This document shows, piece after piece, positions 10,241 to 20,198 of a DNA stretch of 64,000 nucleotides. The notes below the pieces were generated by a model. The model did not search any database. It saw only the letters and a program-made list of their open reading frames with translations, and was not told the origin of the DNA. The stretch comes from Spinactinospora alkalitolerans. Its GTDB lineage: Bacteria; Actinomycetota; Actinomycetes; Streptosporangiales; Streptosporangiaceae. Where the stretch lies: positions 4,092,001-4,156,000 of the forward strand of contig NZ_JACCCC010000001.1 of NCBI RefSeq assembly GCF_013408795.1. Direction: 5' to 3'. A program made the position numbers and the translations under genes. Numbering within the stretch: position 1 is the stretch's first letter; every line of letters starts with the position of its first letter.

Positions 10241-12085
10241 TCAGGCCGAACTGTGCACCCAGGAGGCGTGCAGGTCGGCGTAGACGCCCGGCAGGCGGAC
10301 GAGGTCGGCGTGGGTTCCGCGCTGGGCGATCCGGCCGTCGTCGAAGACGAGCACCTCGTCGGCCGCCTCCGCGGTGGACAGCCGGTGGGCGATGGTGACC
10401 GAGGTGCGCCCGCGCGTGAGCCGGTCCAGCGCGCGCTGGATGCGGACCTCGGTCGCGGGGTCGACGGCCGAGGTCGCCTCGTCCAGGACGAGCAGGTCGG
10501 GGTCTGCGACGTAGGCGCGCACCAGCGCGACGAGCTGGCGCTCCCCCGCCGACAGCGACTCTCCGCGCTGGCCGACCGGGGTGTCCAGGCCGTGGGCCAG
10601 GCCGTCCAGCCAGTCGGCGAGGCCGAGTTCGGTGATGGCGTCCTCCAGTTCGGCGTCGGCGGCCTCGGGGCGGGCGAAGCGGATGTTGTCGCCGAGCGAG
10701 CTGTCGAAGAGGAAGCCCTCCTGCGGCACCATGACGACGCGGCGGCGCAGCGAGGAGAAGGCCACCCTGCGCAGGTCGGCGCCGTCCAGCAGGACCGTTC
10801 CCTCGCTGGGGTCCATGAGCCGGGTGAGCAGCTTGACGAAGGTGGTCTTGCCCGACCCGGTCTCGCCGACCACGGCGATCCTGGTGCCGGGGCGGATCTC
10901 CTCGTCGACCCCGCTCAGGACGGTCGGGCCGCCGGGGTAGGCGTAGGAGACGCCCTCGAAGCCCACGCTCACCGGGCCGCGCGGCAGTTCGTGCCCGTCG
11001 CGGCCGGGGTCGGCGATGTCAGGGACGGTGTCGAGCACGCCGAGCACCCGGCGCCAGCCCGCGATGGCGTTCTGCGCCTCGTTGAAGATCTCGGTGGCCA
11101 TGATCATCGGCGAGACGAACAGCGTCACCAGGAACAGGAACGCCACCAGTTCGCCGGGGGTGAGCTCGCCCGCGATCCCGAGCCACACTCCGGCCACGAC
11201 GACGGCGGCGTTGGCCACCGAGGCGACGAGCTCGGCGAACGGTGAGACCGCCATGGACAGCCGCTGCGCCTTCACCTGGGCGCGGCGGGTGGCCAGGACG
11301 GTGTCGTCGATGCGCCGGCCGGTGCGCTCCTCCGTGGCGTGCGCCCGGATGACCGCCGCGCCCATGACGGTCTCGCCGATGGCGCCGAGCATGTCGCCGG
11401 TGCGCTCGCGCACCTTGAGGTAGGCCTTGGAGAGCAGCCGCTGCAGCCACCGCACCCCGAACAGCAACGGCAGGAAGCACAGCCACACCACCAGGGTGAG
11501 CTGCCAGGAGTAGGCCGCCATCAGCGCGGTGGCGATGAGCAACTGGCCGCTGCTGACGATCAGCATGATGCCGCCCATCTGCATGAACGTGCTGATCTGG
11601 TCGACGTCGGCGGTGACCCGCGACACCAGTGCGCCCTTGCGCTCGCTGTTCTGGGTCAGCACCGACAGGTCGTGCACGTGCCGGAACGCCCTGCGGCGCA
11701 GCGTGGCCAGCCCGGACTCGGTGGCCCGGTACAGCCGCACGTTCATCAGGTAGGAGCAGAAGGCGGTGATGACGACCAGGACGGCGCACACCGTGACGGC
11801 GGTGGTGACGAACCCCATGTCGGGCCGTCCGGTCCGGGCGACGACGCCGTTGTCGATGATCTGCTGCACGGCCATCGGCACGACGATCTTGCCGACCGTG
11901 GCGATGACGGCGAACAGCAGCGTGATGCCGAGCCCGCGGGTGAACTCCGGGGACAACGCCAGTCCGCGCCGGATGGTGCCCATGGCGGTGTCGGTGGAGC
12001 GGTGCAGCGCCGGGGCGCCGTCGTCGACCGCCGCGGGGCCGTCGGACGCACCGCGTTCGGTAGGGGTGCTCACCGGCGCGCTCAT
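10241..12085 (-). CDS. ABC exporter half-transporter ([14 protein letters not shown]), subunit B
   Basis: Membrane exporter half, 614 aa. Six transmembrane segments (about residues 50-340) precede a nucleotide-binding domain with Walker A GETGSGKTT, an altered signature LSAGERQLVAL, Walker B LLVLDEATSAVD with the catalytic glutamate intact, and the H-loop in TIAHRLST. The start is the ATG at 12085 after GAGGAGG; the much longer frame to 13948 is a shadow of the partner gene. It overlaps the partner by ATGA. With the partner it should form a heterodimeric exporter (MDR/lipid type). Substrate unknown. Confidence 0.88.
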   Translation of the reverse strand: MSAPVSTPTERGASDGPAAVDDGAPALHRSTDTAMGTIRRGLALSPEFTRGLGITLLFAVIATVGKIVVPMAVQQIIDNGVVARTGRPDMGFVTTAVTVCAVLVVITAFCSYLMNVRLYRATESGLATLRRRAFRHVHDLSVLTQNSERKGALVSRVTADVDQISTFMQMGGIMLIVSSGQLLIATALMAAYSWQLTLVVWLCFLPLLFGVRWLQRLLSKAYLKVRERTGDMLGAIGETVMGAAVIRAHATEERTGRRIDDTVLATRRAQVKAQRLSMAVSPFAELVASVANAAVVVAGVWLGIAGELTPGELVAFLFLVTLFVSPMIMATEIFNEAQNAIAGWRRVLGVLDTVPDIADPGRDGHELPRGPVSVGFEGVSYAYPGGPTVLSGVDEEIRPGTRIAVVGETGSGKTTFVKLLTRLMDPSEGTVLLDGADLRRVAFSSLRRRVVMVPQEGFLFDSSLGDNIRFARPEAADAELEDAITELGLADWLDGLAHGLDTPVGQRGESLSAGERQLVALVRAYVADPDLLVLDEATSAVDPATEVRIQRALDRLTRGRTSVTIAHRLSTAEAADEVLVFDDGRIAQRGTHADLVRLPGVYADLHASWVHSSA

Positions 12086-14019
12086 CGAAGGACCTCCTCG
12101 GTCACCGTGTCGTCCATCGCTTCGCCGCCGGCCGCTTCGGCCGCGCGCTGTTCGGCGGCCCGCTCGTAGGCGGTGACGAGCCGCCGGTACCCGGGCGAGC
12201 GGGCGAGTAGCTCGTCGTGCGTGCCGCGGTCGTGCACGGTGCCCTGCTCCAGGTAGACGACCTCGTCGGCGAGTTCGATGGTCGCCCTGCGGTAGGCGAC
12301 GACCACGACGGTGGCGGCGAGGTCGGTGCCGCGCAGGCCCTTGAGGATCTGCGCCTCGACCTGCGGGTCGACCGCCGAGGTGGCGTCGTCCAGGATGAGC
12401 AGCCTCGGCGAGCGCACCACCGCGCGGGCCAGCGCCAGGCGCTGGCGCTGGCCGCCCGACAGCGTGGTACCGCGCTCGCCCAGACGGGTGTCCAGGCCTT
12501 CGGGCAGGTCGGCGACGAACCCGTCGGCGCGGGCCAGGCGCAGCGCGGCCCAGACCCGATCGTCGCCGGCGTCGGCGCCCAGGGTGATGTTGTCGCGCAC
12601 GCTGTCCTCGAACACGAACGTCGTCTGCGGCACCAGCGCGGCCGCGCGGGCGATCTCGCCCCGGTCCAGGTCGCGCAGGTCGACGCCGTCGAAGGAGACG
12701 GTGCCGGTGTCGGGGTCGACCAGGCGCATGAGGAGGGTGGTCAGGGTGGACTTGCCCGATCCGGTGGGGCCGACGACGGCGATGGTGCGGCCCGGTTCGA
12801 GTTCGAAGTCGACGTCGTGCAGCACGATGGCGCGCCGCGCCGCCGCGCCGGCGGGGACGTCGGCGAGGTCGCGCCCCGAGCCGCGTCCGGCGGTGTCCGC
12901 CAGGGCCGCGTCGTAGCCGTCCTCGTAGGAGAAGCTCACGCCGTGCGCCGCCAGCCGGAGGCCGCCGGAGCCCTCCAGCGCGGCCCGGCCGTGCTCCATC
13001 GCGCCTTGGGCGGCGAGCACGTTGTCGACCCGGCTCCAGCCGACGACGCTGCGCGGCAGGTCGCCCAGCAGCCAGCCCAGCGCGCGGATGGGCAGCGCCA
13101 GCAGGGTGAACAGGTAGGCGATCTGGACGAGGTCGCCGGCGTCGACGGCGCCGTCGGCCAGCCGGACCATGCCGACCAGCAGCACGGCGAGCACACCGAG
13201 GTTGGGCAGCGCCTCCATGACGGGGTCGAACAGACCGCGCAGCCGGCCGACCCGGATCTGGGCGTCGCGCAGCCGGTGGGCGGCGACGGTGAAGCGCTCG
13301 GTCTCGGTGTCCTCGCGGCCGAGCGTCTTGACCACGAGGGCGCCGTCGAAGGACTCGTGCGCGACCTCGCTGACCTGGGCGCGCAGCGCCTGGGCCCGGG
13401 TGGCGGCCGGGGCGACCCTGCGCTGGAAGAAGAAGTTGACGACGGCGAGCGCCGGGAACACCACGAACCCGACGATGGCGAGCACCGGGTCGGTGAGCAC
13501 CATCGCGACGGCGGCCACCGCCAGCATGAAGAGGCTGCCGATGACCATGGGCAGCGGCGCGAGCGGCTGCCAGGCCGCCTCCACGTCGGCGTTGGCGTTG
13601 GACAGGAGCTGCCCGGTGGGGTGGCGGTGGTGCCAGGACAGCGGCAGCCGGAGGTACTTGCGCGCGACCTTGCGCCGGTAGTGGGCCTGCATGCGGAACT
13701 GCATGAGGCCGGCGAACAGCCGCCGCGCGGCCAGCCCGAGCCCCTTGAGGACCCCCACGCCGAGCAGCAGCGCCGCGGCCGTGGACAGCGCGGCGGTGGT
13801 GGTCCGGCCCTCGGCGAAGGCCGGCAGGATCACGTCCTCGGTGATGCGGCCCAGGACGGAGGCCGAGGCGACGGTGACGCCGGCGTGCAGGGCCGCGCCG
13901 AGGACCGCGACCGCGAAGACCCACGGCTCCGTGCGCATGGCGACCCACAGGACGCGCATACCGCGCCGGAACACTCGGGAATCAACCGCGGGTCCGTCCG
14001 TAGTGACTCCCTGCGACAT
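12082..14019 (-). CDS. ABC exporter half-transporter ([14 protein letters not shown]), subunit A
   Basis: First gene of the exporter pair, 645 aa, with the same layout of six membrane segments followed by an ATPase. Walker A is GPTGSGKST and the signature LSGGQRQRL is canonical. Walker B reads LLILDDATSAVD, with aspartate where the catalytic glutamate belongs, and the H-loop position reads VVVAYRRAT with no histidine. These changes mark a degenerate ATP site, as in asymmetric heterodimeric exporters. The ATG at 14019 is preferred over 14094 because a GGGGGA site lies upstream. Confidence 0.87.
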   Translation of the reverse strand: MSQGVTTDGPAVDSRVFRRGMRVLWVAMRTEPWVFAVAVLGAALHAGVTVASASVLGRITEDVILPAFAEGRTTTAALSTAAALLLGVGVLKGLGLAARRLFAGLMQFRMQAHYRRKVARKYLRLPLSWHHRHPTGQLLSNANADVEAAWQPLAPLPMVIGSLFMLAVAAVAMVLTDPVLAIVGFVVFPALAVVNFFFQRRVAPAATRAQALRAQVSEVAHESFDGALVVKTLGREDTETERFTVAAHRLRDAQIRVGRLRGLFDPVMEALPNLGVLAVLLVGMVRLADGAVDAGDLVQIAYLFTLLALPIRALGWLLGDLPRSVVGWSRVDNVLAAQGAMEHGRAALEGSGGLRLAAHGVSFSYEDGYDAALADTAGRGSGRDLADVPAGAAARRAIVLHDVDFELEPGRTIAVVGPTGSGKSTLTTLLMRLVDPDTGTVSFDGVDLRDLDRGEIARAAALVPQTTFVFEDSVRDNITLGADAGDDRVWAALRLARADGFVADLPEGLDTRLGERGTTLSGGQRQRLALARAVVRSPRLLILDDATSAVDPQVEAQILKGLRGTDLAATVVVVAYRRATIELADEVVYLEQGTVHDRGTHDELLARSPGYRRLVTAYERAAEQRAAEAAGGEAMDDTVTEEVLR

Positions 14020-14368
14020 GCGTCCCCCATCTTCATCGGTGGTGGCTCGGACCGAGAGCGGACCCGCCCGTATCGCCCGATGACACGGCGACATACCGGC
14101 TACACGCTACTCCGGGTAGTGGGCCGGAGCGTACTGATTTGTTCAGCGCCGGCCGGGTACCGACTATTCCGTCCGGCTCCGAATGGCCGATGTGGGACAG
14201 CACGGCGCCGGACCGCCCCCCGTGGAGAGCGGCCCGGCCGCGGAAGGGGCCGCACTCTCCCGGCAGCCGAGGTCTGCTGTGCGGCCTGAAAACGTTGCGA
14301 TAACCCCGACAAGGTCAAGATCGGCGAGAAAATCGGTCAGGCCGATGGCACCGGGATCTGCGAGAACC
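14020..14368. other. Intergenic region between hisF and the ABC exporter
   Basis: 349 bases with no credible gene. It must hold the exporter promoter and the end of the his transcript. Apart from the hairpin at 14224-14260 I see nothing distinctive. Confidence 0.5.
14224..14260 (-). terminator. Hairpin downstream of hisF, possible his operon terminator
   Basis: GGAGAG-CGGCCC (14224-14235) pairs with GGGCCG (14247-14252) and CTCTCC (14255-14260) around an 11-base loop with a 2-base bulge. It lies about 110 bases past the hisF stop. No U-tract. Confidence 0.4.
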
Positions 14369-15139
14369 CTAACGGACCGGGTGCCCGGCCGCCCGCAGCT
14401 CGTCCTTGACGTCGCCGACGGTGAACTCACCGAAGTGGAACACCGACGCGGCCAGCACGGCGTCGGCTCCGGCCGCCACCGCCGGAGGGAAGTGCCCGAC
14501 CTTGCCCGCTCCGCCGCTCGCGATCAGCGGGATGTCCACGACCGCGCGCACGGCGCGGGTCAGCTCCAGGTCGAAGCCTGCCTTCGTGCCGTCGGCGTCC
14601 ATCGAGTTCAGCAGGATCTCGCCGGCACCCAGTTCGGCGGTGCGCCGCGCCCACTCGACGGCGTCGATGCCGGTGCCCCTGCGGCCGCCGTGCGTGGTCA
14701 CCTCGAACCCGCTCGGGGTCGACTCGCCGTCGGCGGTCCTGCGCACGTCGGCCGACAGCACCAGCACCTGGCGGCCGAACCGCCGGGCGATCTCGGCGAT
14801 GAGCTCGGGCCGCGCGATCGCCGCGGTGTTGACGCCGACCTTGTCGGCGCCGGCGCGCAGCAGGCGGTCGACGTCGTCGGGGGTGCGCACGCCGCCGCCG
14901 ACGGTCAGCGGGATGAAGACCTGCTCGGCGGTGCGCCGCACCACCTCGTAGGTGGTCTCCCGGTCCCCGCTGGAGGCGGTGACGTCGAGGAAGGTCAGCT
15001 CGTCGGCGCCCTCGGCGTCGTAGCGGCGGGCCAGCTCGACGGGGTCGCCGGCGTCGCGCAGGTTCTGGAAGTTGACGCCCTTGACCACCCGGCCGGCGTC
15101 GACGTCCAGGCACGGGATGACCCTGATCGCCAGTGTCAT
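14369..15139 (-). CDS. hisF: Imidazole glycerol phosphate synthase cyclase subunit HisF
   Basis: Cytoplasmic cyclase that, with HisH, turns PRFAR and glutamine-derived ammonia into imidazole glycerol phosphate and AICAR. The 256-aa (beta/alpha)8 barrel has the N-terminal catalytic aspartate region [16 protein letters not shown], the phosphate loop [10 protein letters not shown] and the second catalytic region [15 protein letters not shown]. The start is the ATG at 15139 ([12 protein letters not shown]). Longer frames run back through the 101-bp repeat. The ATG overlaps the stop of the second micro-ORF (ATGA), so translation is likely coupled through it. Last gene of the his operon. Confidence 0.95.
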   Translation of the reverse strand: MTLAIRVIPCLDVDAGRVVKGVNFQNLRDAGDPVELARRYDAEGADELTFLDVTASSGDRETTYEVVRRTAEQVFIPLTVGGGVRTPDDVDRLLRAGADKVGVNTAAIARPELIAEIARRFGRQVLVLSADVRRTADGESTPSGFEVTTHGGRRGTGIDAVEWARRTAELGAGEILLNSMDADGTKAGFDLELTRAVRAVVDIPLIASGGAGKVGHFPPAVAAGADAVLAASVFHFGEFTVGDVKDELRAAGHPVR

Positions 15140-15338
15140 CAGTCGCTCACCGGTCCTTCCTCGCTCCGCCGCCGATGCAAGAGGCGCACGCGCACCGGCA
15201 TCGACGACTCCACTCGCCACGTCCCTCCCGCTCCGGTCATCAGTCGCTCACCGGTCCTTCCTCGCTCCGCCGCCGATGCAAGAGGCGCACGCGCACCGGC
15301 ACCGACGACTCCACTCGCCACGTCCCTCCCGCTCCGGT
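15137..15338. repeat. Two tandem copies of a 101-bp unit between priA and hisF
   Basis: Positions 15137-15237 and 15238-15338 are near-identical. The only difference I find is one base (GGCATCG in the first, GGCACCG in the second). The same CATCAG-GCTCACCG motif recurs, with changes, at 15339 inside the end of priA, which suggests the unit arose from that boundary. Each unit encodes one micro-ORF on the minus strand. Confidence 0.85.
15139..15240 (-). CDS. 33-codon micro-ORF, repeat copy 2 (upstream of hisF)
   Basis: ATG at 15240 overlaps the stop of the first micro-ORF, and its TGA overlaps the hisF ATG, both as ATGA. The predicted peptide begins [18 protein letters not shown] and ends [11 protein letters not shown]. 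It differs from copy 1 by Val to Met. Basic in the middle, no known family. It may be a passive coupler of translation, not a functional peptide; expression is unproven. Confidence 0.35.
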   Translation of the reverse strand: MTGAGGTWRVESSMPVRVRLLHRRRSEEGPVSD

Positions 15339-15341
15339 CAT
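15240..15341 (-). CDS. 33-codon micro-ORF, repeat copy 1 (downstream of priA)
   Basis: ATG at 15341 overlaps the priA stop codon (TGATG), and the stop overlaps the next copy. The peptide begins [18 protein letters not shown]. The 102-base ORF with 1-base overlaps explains the 101-bp repeat period exactly. No recognised family. Confidence 0.35.
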   Translation of the reverse strand: MTGAGGTWRVESSVPVRVRLLHRRRSEEGPVSD

Positions 15342-16069
15342 CAGCCGCTCACCGCCTCGAGCGCCTCCTCCAGGGTGAACGCGCCCTCGTACAGGGCGGT
15401 GCCCATGATGGCGCCCTCGACGCCCTCGGGCACCAGGGTGGCGATGGCGCGCAGGTCCTCCAGGCTGGAGACGCCGCCGCTGGCCACCACGGGCTTGTCG
15501 GTGCGCTCGCAGACCGCGCGCAGCAGGTCCAGGTTGGGGCCCTTGAGAGTGCCGTCCTTGTTGACGTCGGTCACGACGTAGCGGGCGCAGCCCTCGGACT
15601 CCAGGCGCTGCAGCGTCTCGTACAGGTCGCCGCCGTCGCGGGTCCAGCCGCGGGCGGCCAACGTGCTGCCGCGCACGTCCAGCCCGATGGCGATCCGGTC
15701 GCCGTGCTCGGCGATGATCTTGGCGCACCACTGGGGGTTCTCCAGCGCCGCGGTGCCGATGTTGACGCGGGTGCAGCCGGTGGCCAGCGCGGCGGCCAGC
15801 GACTCGTCGTCGCGGATGCCGCCCGACAGCTCGACCCTGGCCTCCAGGTCGCCGACGATCCCGGTCAGCAGCTCCCGGTTGTGGCCGCGGCCGAACGCCG
15901 CGTCCAGATCGACCAGGTGGATCCACTCCGCTCCGGCGTTCTGCCAGCCCAGCGCGGCCTGGAGGGGATCGCCGTACCGGCCGCCGGATCCGGCCCTGCC
16001 CTGCACGAGCTGGACGGCCTGGCCGCCGGCGACGTCGACGGCCGGCAGCAGTTCAAGAGTGGACGCCAT
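15341..16069 (-). CDS. priA: Bifunctional HisA/TrpF isomerase PriA
   Basis: Phosphoribosyl isomerase of 242 aa. In most actinobacteria it serves both histidine (ProFAR isomerase) and tryptophan (PRA isomerase) synthesis. Landmarks are the catalytic aspartate in [10 protein letters not shown], the PriA-like loop [20 protein letters not shown], the second catalytic aspartate region [16 protein letters not shown] and the phosphate loop [13 protein letters not shown]. The ATG at 16069 gives the family's usual N-terminus [13 protein letters not shown]; the longer frame to 16492 overlaps hisH. Dual function is inferred from lineage and could be checked by whether a separate trpF exists. Confidence 0.92.
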   Translation of the reverse strand: MASTLELLPAVDVAGGQAVQLVQGRAGSGGRYGDPLQAALGWQNAGAEWIHLVDLDAAFGRGHNRELLTGIVGDLEARVELSGGIRDDESLAAALATGCTRVNIGTAALENPQWCAKIIAEHGDRIAIGLDVRGSTLAARGWTRDGGDLYETLQRLESEGCARYVVTDVNKDGTLKGPNLDLLRAVCERTDKPVVASGGVSSLEDLRAIATLVPEGVEGAIMGTALYEGAFTLEEALEAVSG

Positions 16070-16163
16070 GGATGCGGACCTTCGTTTCAAAAGAGATGCG
16101 GGAGGTGTTCGAAAGAGCCTGCGGGAACGGGCCCGGGAGGAGACGCCCCCGGGGCGGGTTCCG

Positions 16164-16799
16164 CTACAGCGTGGCGACCCAGTTGGCCAGCAGCCTGGCA
16201 CCGGCGTCGCCGGACTTCTCCGGGTGGAACTGGGTGGCCCACAGCGGGCCGTTCTCGACGGCGGCGACGAACGGCTCGCCGTGCGTCGACCAGGTGACCA
16301 GCGGCGGCGCGATGTGGCCGCTGGTGGGGTGCAGCTCCCAGCGCCGCACGCCGTAGGAGTGCACGAAGTAGAAGCGCTCGTCCGGCTCGATGCCTGCGAA
16401 GAGCCTGGAGCCCTCGGGGACGTCGAGGGTGTTCCAGCCCATGTGCGGCACGATGGGCGCCCGGAGCCGCTCGACCGTGCCGGGCCACTCACCGCAGCCC
16501 TCGGTGGAGACGTCGTGCTCCACTCCGCGCTCGAACAGCACCTGCATCCCCACGCAGATGCCCAGCACCGGCCGGCCGCCGGCCAGCCGCCTGCCGATGA
16601 CCCGGTCCCCGCCGGCCGCGCGCAGCCCGGTCATGCAGGCCTCGAACGCCCCGACCCCCGGGACGAGGAGGCCGTCGGCCTCCAGGGCGGCGCGCGGGTC
16701 GCCGGTGACGGTGACCTCGGCGCCGGTTCGCTCCACGGCCCGCTGCGCCGAGCGCAGGTTGCCCGATCCGTAGTCGAAGATGATGACGCGTGGCTGCAC
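16164..16799 (-). CDS. hisH: Imidazole glycerol phosphate synthase glutaminase subunit HisH
   Basis: Class I glutamine amidotransferase of 211 aa that supplies ammonia to HisF. The nucleophile cysteine sits in [11 protein letters not shown], and the His-Glu pair is in [10 protein letters not shown]. The oxyanion region [10 protein letters not shown] is also intact. The GTG at 16799 ([15 protein letters not shown]) gives the family N-terminus and follows AAAGG. It lies 33 bases after the small membrane protein gene. HisH and HisF are separated here by priA, as in other actinobacteria. Confidence 0.93.
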   Translation of the reverse strand: MQPRVIIFDYGSGNLRSAQRAVERTGAEVTVTGDPRAALEADGLLVPGVGAFEACMTGLRAAGGDRVIGRRLAGGRPVLGICVGMQVLFERGVEHDVSTEGCGEWPGTVERLRAPIVPHMGWNTLDVPEGSRLFAGIEPDERFYFVHSYGVRRWELHPTSGHIAPPLVTWSTHGEPFVAAVENGPLWATQFHPEKSGDAGARLLANWVATL

Positions 16800-16831
16800 G
16801 TGCGACCGCGCCTTTCCGTACGTGATTGCTG

Positions 16832-16990
16832 CTAGAGGTAGTCGGCCCGCAGGACACCGGCCGCGACGGCGATGACCGCGCAGACGGCCAGGCCCGCGGC
16901 GATGGCCTTGTTCGTCTTCCACATGGAGATGCCGCCGCCGAGGAGGAGCCCGCCCAGCGCGATGAGCAGGATCGGGAAGAGGTCGGCCAT
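16832..16990 (-). CDS. Small membrane protein between hisB and hisH
   Basis: A 52-aa protein with two hydrophobic segments ([19 protein letters not shown] and [18 protein letters not shown]) around a short basic turn (MWKTNK). Its ATG overlaps the hisB stop (TAATG), so it is translated with the his operon. A small membrane ORF in this place recurs in actinobacteria. Function unknown; no direct link to histidine synthesis is evident. Confidence 0.75.
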   Translation of the reverse strand: MADLFPILLIALGGLLLGGGISMWKTNKAIAAGLAVCAVIAVAAGVLRADYL

Positions 16991-17583
16991 TACAGCGCGC
17001 CCTTGGTGGAGGGCACCCCCGTGACGCGCGGGTCGCGCTCGCAGGCGAACCGCAGCGCGCGGGCGAACGCCTTGAACTGGCACTCCACGATGTGGTGGGC
17101 GTTGCGGCCGTAGGGCACGTGGACGTGCAGGGCGACGCGGGCCTGGGCCACGAACGACTCGAAGACGTGGCGGGTCATCGTGGTGTCGTAGTCGCGGCCG
17201 ATGACCGGCGCCATGTTCTCGGGCTCGGAGTGCACCAGGTAGGGGCGCCCGGAGACGTCCACGGTGACCTCGGCCAGCGCCTCGTCGAGCGGCACCTTGG
17301 CGTCGGCGAAGCGGCGGATGCCGACCTTGTCGCCCAGCGCCTCCTTGAACGCCGCGCCCAGCGCGAGCGCGGTGTCCTCCATCGTGTGGTGGGAGTCGAT
17401 GTGCAGGTCGCCCTCGGTGTGCACGGTCAGGTCGAACAGGCCGTGCTTGGCGAGCTGGTCGAGCATGTGGTCGTAGAAGCCCACGCCGGTGGAGATGTCG
17501 GCGACGCCCGTGCCGTCGAGGCCGATCTCGACGAGGACCTTGGTCTCCTTGGTGGTGCGTTCGACGCGGCCGATGCGGCTCAT
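16990..17583 (-). CDS. hisB: Imidazoleglycerol-phosphate dehydratase HisB
   Basis: Converts imidazole glycerol phosphate to imidazole acetol phosphate. The 197-aa protein is monofunctional, without the phosphatase domain of enterobacteria. The manganese-binding motifs are intact: [42 protein letters not shown] and the C-terminal PSTKG. Start ATG at 17583. It follows hisC by about 60 bases. Confidence 0.95.
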   Translation of the reverse strand: MSRIGRVERTTKETKVLVEIGLDGTGVADISTGVGFYDHMLDQLAKHGLFDLTVHTEGDLHIDSHHTMEDTALALGAAFKEALGDKVGIRRFADAKVPLDEALAEVTVDVSGRPYLVHSEPENMAPVIGRDYDTTMTRHVFESFVAQARVALHVHVPYGRNAHHIVECQFKAFARALRFACERDPRVTGVPSTKGAL

Positions 17584-17646
17584 GTGGATTTTCCGAACTC
17601 TCCTGGTCGGTGACTGTCGTGGTGGTGCGTGCGGGACGGTCGGTCC

Positions 17647-18741
17647 CTAGCGCCGGCGCCCGCCGGTCACATCGAGCAACGCCTCGCGGAACGCCGACAT
17701 TTCCTCGGGCGTGCCGACGGTGACGCGCAGCCACTGCGGCGGGCCGGTCTCGCGGATGAGCACGCCCCGGTCCAGCAGCCCCTGCCAGACGGCCCTGCGG
17801 TCGTCGAACTCGCCGAACAGCACGAAGTTGGCGTCGGAGTCGGCGATGGTGAAGCCGTGCCCGCGCAGCCACTCCACCAGGTCGTCGCGCTCCTCGCGCA
17901 GTTGCTTGACCGCGCCGAGCAGTTCGTCGGCGAACTCCAGCGCGGTGCCGGCCACGGCCTGGCTCACCGCCGAGAGGTGGTAGGGCAGCCGGACCAGTTG
18001 CAGGGCGTCGACGACCGCCGGGTGGGCCGCGAGGTAGCCCAGCCGCGCGCCGGCCATGGCGAACGCCTTGGACATGGTGCGCGACACGATCAGGCGCGGG
18101 TGCGCGGGCAGCAGCGACAGCGCGCTGGGGGTGCCCTCGCGGCGGAACTCGGCGTAGGCCTCGTCGACGACGACCACGCCCGGCGCGGCGTGCGCGACGG
18201 CCTCGATGACCTCCAGCGGCAGCGCCGTGCCGGTGGGGTTGTTCGGCGAGGTCAGGAACACGATGTCGGGCCGGTTCGCGGTGATGGCGGCCACCGCGGC
18301 TTCGGCGTCGACGGCGAAGTCGTGGGCGCGCGGCAGCGCGGTCCACCCGGTGTTGGTGACGCCGGTGATGATCGGGTGCATCGAGTAGGAGGGCTCGAAC
18401 CCCATGGCCGTGCGGCCGGGCCCGCCGAACACCTGCAGGATCTGCTGCAGCACCTCGTTGGAGCCGTTGGCCGCCCACACCTGGTCGGCGCCGAGGCCGT
18501 GGCCGAGGTAGCCGGCCAGGGCCGCGCGCAGCCGGGTGGCGTCGCGGTCGGGGTAGCGGTTGAGCCCGATGGCCACGTCGGCGACGGCGCGGGCCAGCGC
18601 CTCGGCCAGGCGCGGCGAGGGGGCGTAGGGGTTCTCGTTGGTGTTGAGCGCCACGGGGACGTCGAGCTGCGGCGCGCCGTAGGGGGTGCGGCCGCGCAGG
18701 TCGTCGCGGACGGGCAGGTCCTCCAGGCCGAACTCGCTCAC
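17647..18741 (-). CDS. hisC: Histidinol-phosphate aminotransferase HisC
   Basis: PLP-dependent class I/II aminotransferase of 364 aa that makes histidinol phosphate from imidazole acetol phosphate and glutamate. Visible features are [21 protein letters not shown], the SPNNPTGT motif, VVDEAYAEF and the PLP-lysine in [17 protein letters not shown]. The GTG at 18741 overlaps the hisD stop (GTGA); the frame to 19440 is a shadow of hisD. In this lineage HisC may also act on other aromatic substrates. Confidence 0.94.
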   Translation of the reverse strand: MSEFGLEDLPVRDDLRGRTPYGAPQLDVPVALNTNENPYAPSPRLAEALARAVADVAIGLNRYPDRDATRLRAALAGYLGHGLGADQVWAANGSNEVLQQILQVFGGPGRTAMGFEPSYSMHPIITGVTNTGWTALPRAHDFAVDAEAAVAAITANRPDIVFLTSPNNPTGTALPLEVIEAVAHAAPGVVVVDEAYAEFRREGTPSALSLLPAHPRLIVSRTMSKAFAMAGARLGYLAAHPAVVDALQLVRLPYHLSAVSQAVAGTALEFADELLGAVKQLREERDDLVEWLRGHGFTIADSDANFVLFGEFDDRRAVWQGLLDRGVLIRETGPPQWLRVTVGTPEEMSAFREALLDVTGGRRR

Positions 18742-20042
18742 GCCTGCTCCTCTCGGGGGATGCGCGCCGTGACGGCCTCGCCGTGCGCGGGCAGGTCCTC
18801 GGCCTCGGCCAGTGCCACGACGTGGCGGGCGACCCCGGCCAGCGCGGCGCGGTCGTAGTCGACGATGTGGATGCCGCGCAGGAAGGTCTGCACGCTCAGG
18901 CCCGAGGAGTGGCAGGCGCAGCCTCCGGTGGGCAGCACGTGGTTGGATCCGGCGCAGTAGTCGCCCAGGGAGACCGGGGCGAAGGCGCCGAGGAAGACGG
19001 CGCCGGCGTTGCGCACCCGGTCGGCGACGCCGCGGGCGTCGGCCGTCATGACCTCGAGGTGTTCGGCGCCGTAGGCGTTGACGACGTCGAGCCCCTGCTC
19101 CAGGTCGTCGACGAGCACGATGCCGGACTGCCGGCCGCCGAGCGCCTCGGCGACCCGCTCGCTGTGCCGGGTGGCCGCGACCCGCTTGCCGAGTTCGGCC
19201 TCGACCGCGGCCGCCAGCCCCTCGGAGGCGGTGACCAGCACGGAGGCGGCCACCACGTCGTGCTCGGCCTGGCTGATGAGGTCGGCCGCGACGTGGCCGG
19301 GGTCGGCGGTGCCGTCGGCGAGCACCATGATCTCGGTGGGGCCGGCCTCGGAGTCGATGCCGATGACGCCCTTGAGCAGGCGCTTGGCCGCGGCGACCCA
19401 GATATTGCCCGGACCGGTGACCAGGTTGGCGCGGTCGCACTCGCCCGCGCCGTAGGCGAACATCGCGACGGCCTGGGCGCCGCCGACGGCGTAGACCTCC
19501 TCCACGCCCAGCAGCGCGCAGGCCGCCAGGATCGTGGGGTGCGGCAGGCCGCCGAAGTCGGCCTGCGGCGGGGACGCCACGGCCAGCGAGGCCACGCCGG
19601 CCTCCTGGGCCGGCACGACGTTCATCACGACGCTGGAGGGGTAGACGGCGCGGCCGCCGGGCACGTACAGGCCGACGCGGTCGACCGGGACCCAGCGCTC
19701 GGTCACGGTGCCGCCGGGGACGACCCGGGTGGTGACGTCCTCGCGGCGCTGGTCGCGGTGGACCAGGCGGGCGCGGCGGATCGACTCCTCCAGTGCGGCG
19801 CGCACGGCGGGGTCGAGGCCGGCCAGTGCGGAATCGACGGCCTCGCGGGGAACCCGGACGTCGGTGAGCCGCACGCCGTCGAAGCGCTCGGTGAGCTCGA
19901 TCAGCGCTTCGACGCCGCGATGGCGGACGTCGTCGCAGATGGGGCGGACCTTCTCCAGCGCGGCCTCGACGTCGAACTCGGCGCGCGGCAGCAGGTCTCG
20001 CGGGTCGCCGGGGTTTCCTCGGAGATCGATTCGGGAGATCAC
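18738..20042 (-). CDS. hisD: Histidinol dehydrogenase HisD
   Basis: First gene of the his operon, 434 aa. It oxidises histidinol to histidine in two NAD-dependent steps with zinc. Diagnostic stretches are [30 protein letters not shown], the zinc-site regions [15 protein letters not shown] and ISQAEHD, and [15 protein letters not shown]. The start is the GTG at 20042. A short GGGGGCT-type hairpin (20055-20069) lies just upstream. I see no run of His codons that would suggest a his attenuator. Confidence 0.95.
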   Translation of the reverse strand: MISRIDLRGNPGDPRDLLPRAEFDVEAALEKVRPICDDVRHRGVEALIELTERFDGVRLTDVRVPREAVDSALAGLDPAVRAALEESIRRARLVHRDQRREDVTTRVVPGGTVTERWVPVDRVGLYVPGGRAVYPSSVVMNVVPAQEAGVASLAVASPPQADFGGLPHPTILAACALLGVEEVYAVGGAQAVAMFAYGAGECDRANLVTGPGNIWVAAAKRLLKGVIGIDSEAGPTEIMVLADGTADPGHVAADLISQAEHDVVAASVLVTASEGLAAAVEAELGKRVAATRHSERVAEALGGRQSGIVLVDDLEQGLDVVNAYGAEHLEVMTADARGVADRVRNAGAVFLGAFAPVSLGDYCAGSNHVLPTGGCACHSSGLSVQTFLRGIHIVDYDRAALAGVARHVVALAEAEDLPAHGEAVTARIPREEQA

Positions 20043-20198
20043 CGTTTCATTCTAGGGGGCTGAGCCCCCGTCCCCACCTGCGGTGACCGATCACACGGCC
20101 GCGTGGACGGCCGACCGCTCCCGGTCCGGGCCCGCCCGCCGGACGCCGCGGCGCCCCGCCCTGCGGGCGGCCTTTGGGGAAGCCTCACCACAAAGCAC

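Noticed and set aside
10241-13948. Single 1235-codon frame covering both ABC exporter genes
   Set aside because: The part beyond 12085 is Arg/Pro/Gly-rich shadow of subunit A. The true start at 12085 has a strong ribosome site and overlaps the partner stop.
20042-20069. Mini-ORF MKR and a GGGGGCT-type hairpin just before hisD as a his attenuator
   Set aside because: There are no His codons, the loop is too tight and there is no U-tract. It is more likely incidental or a minor translation effect.
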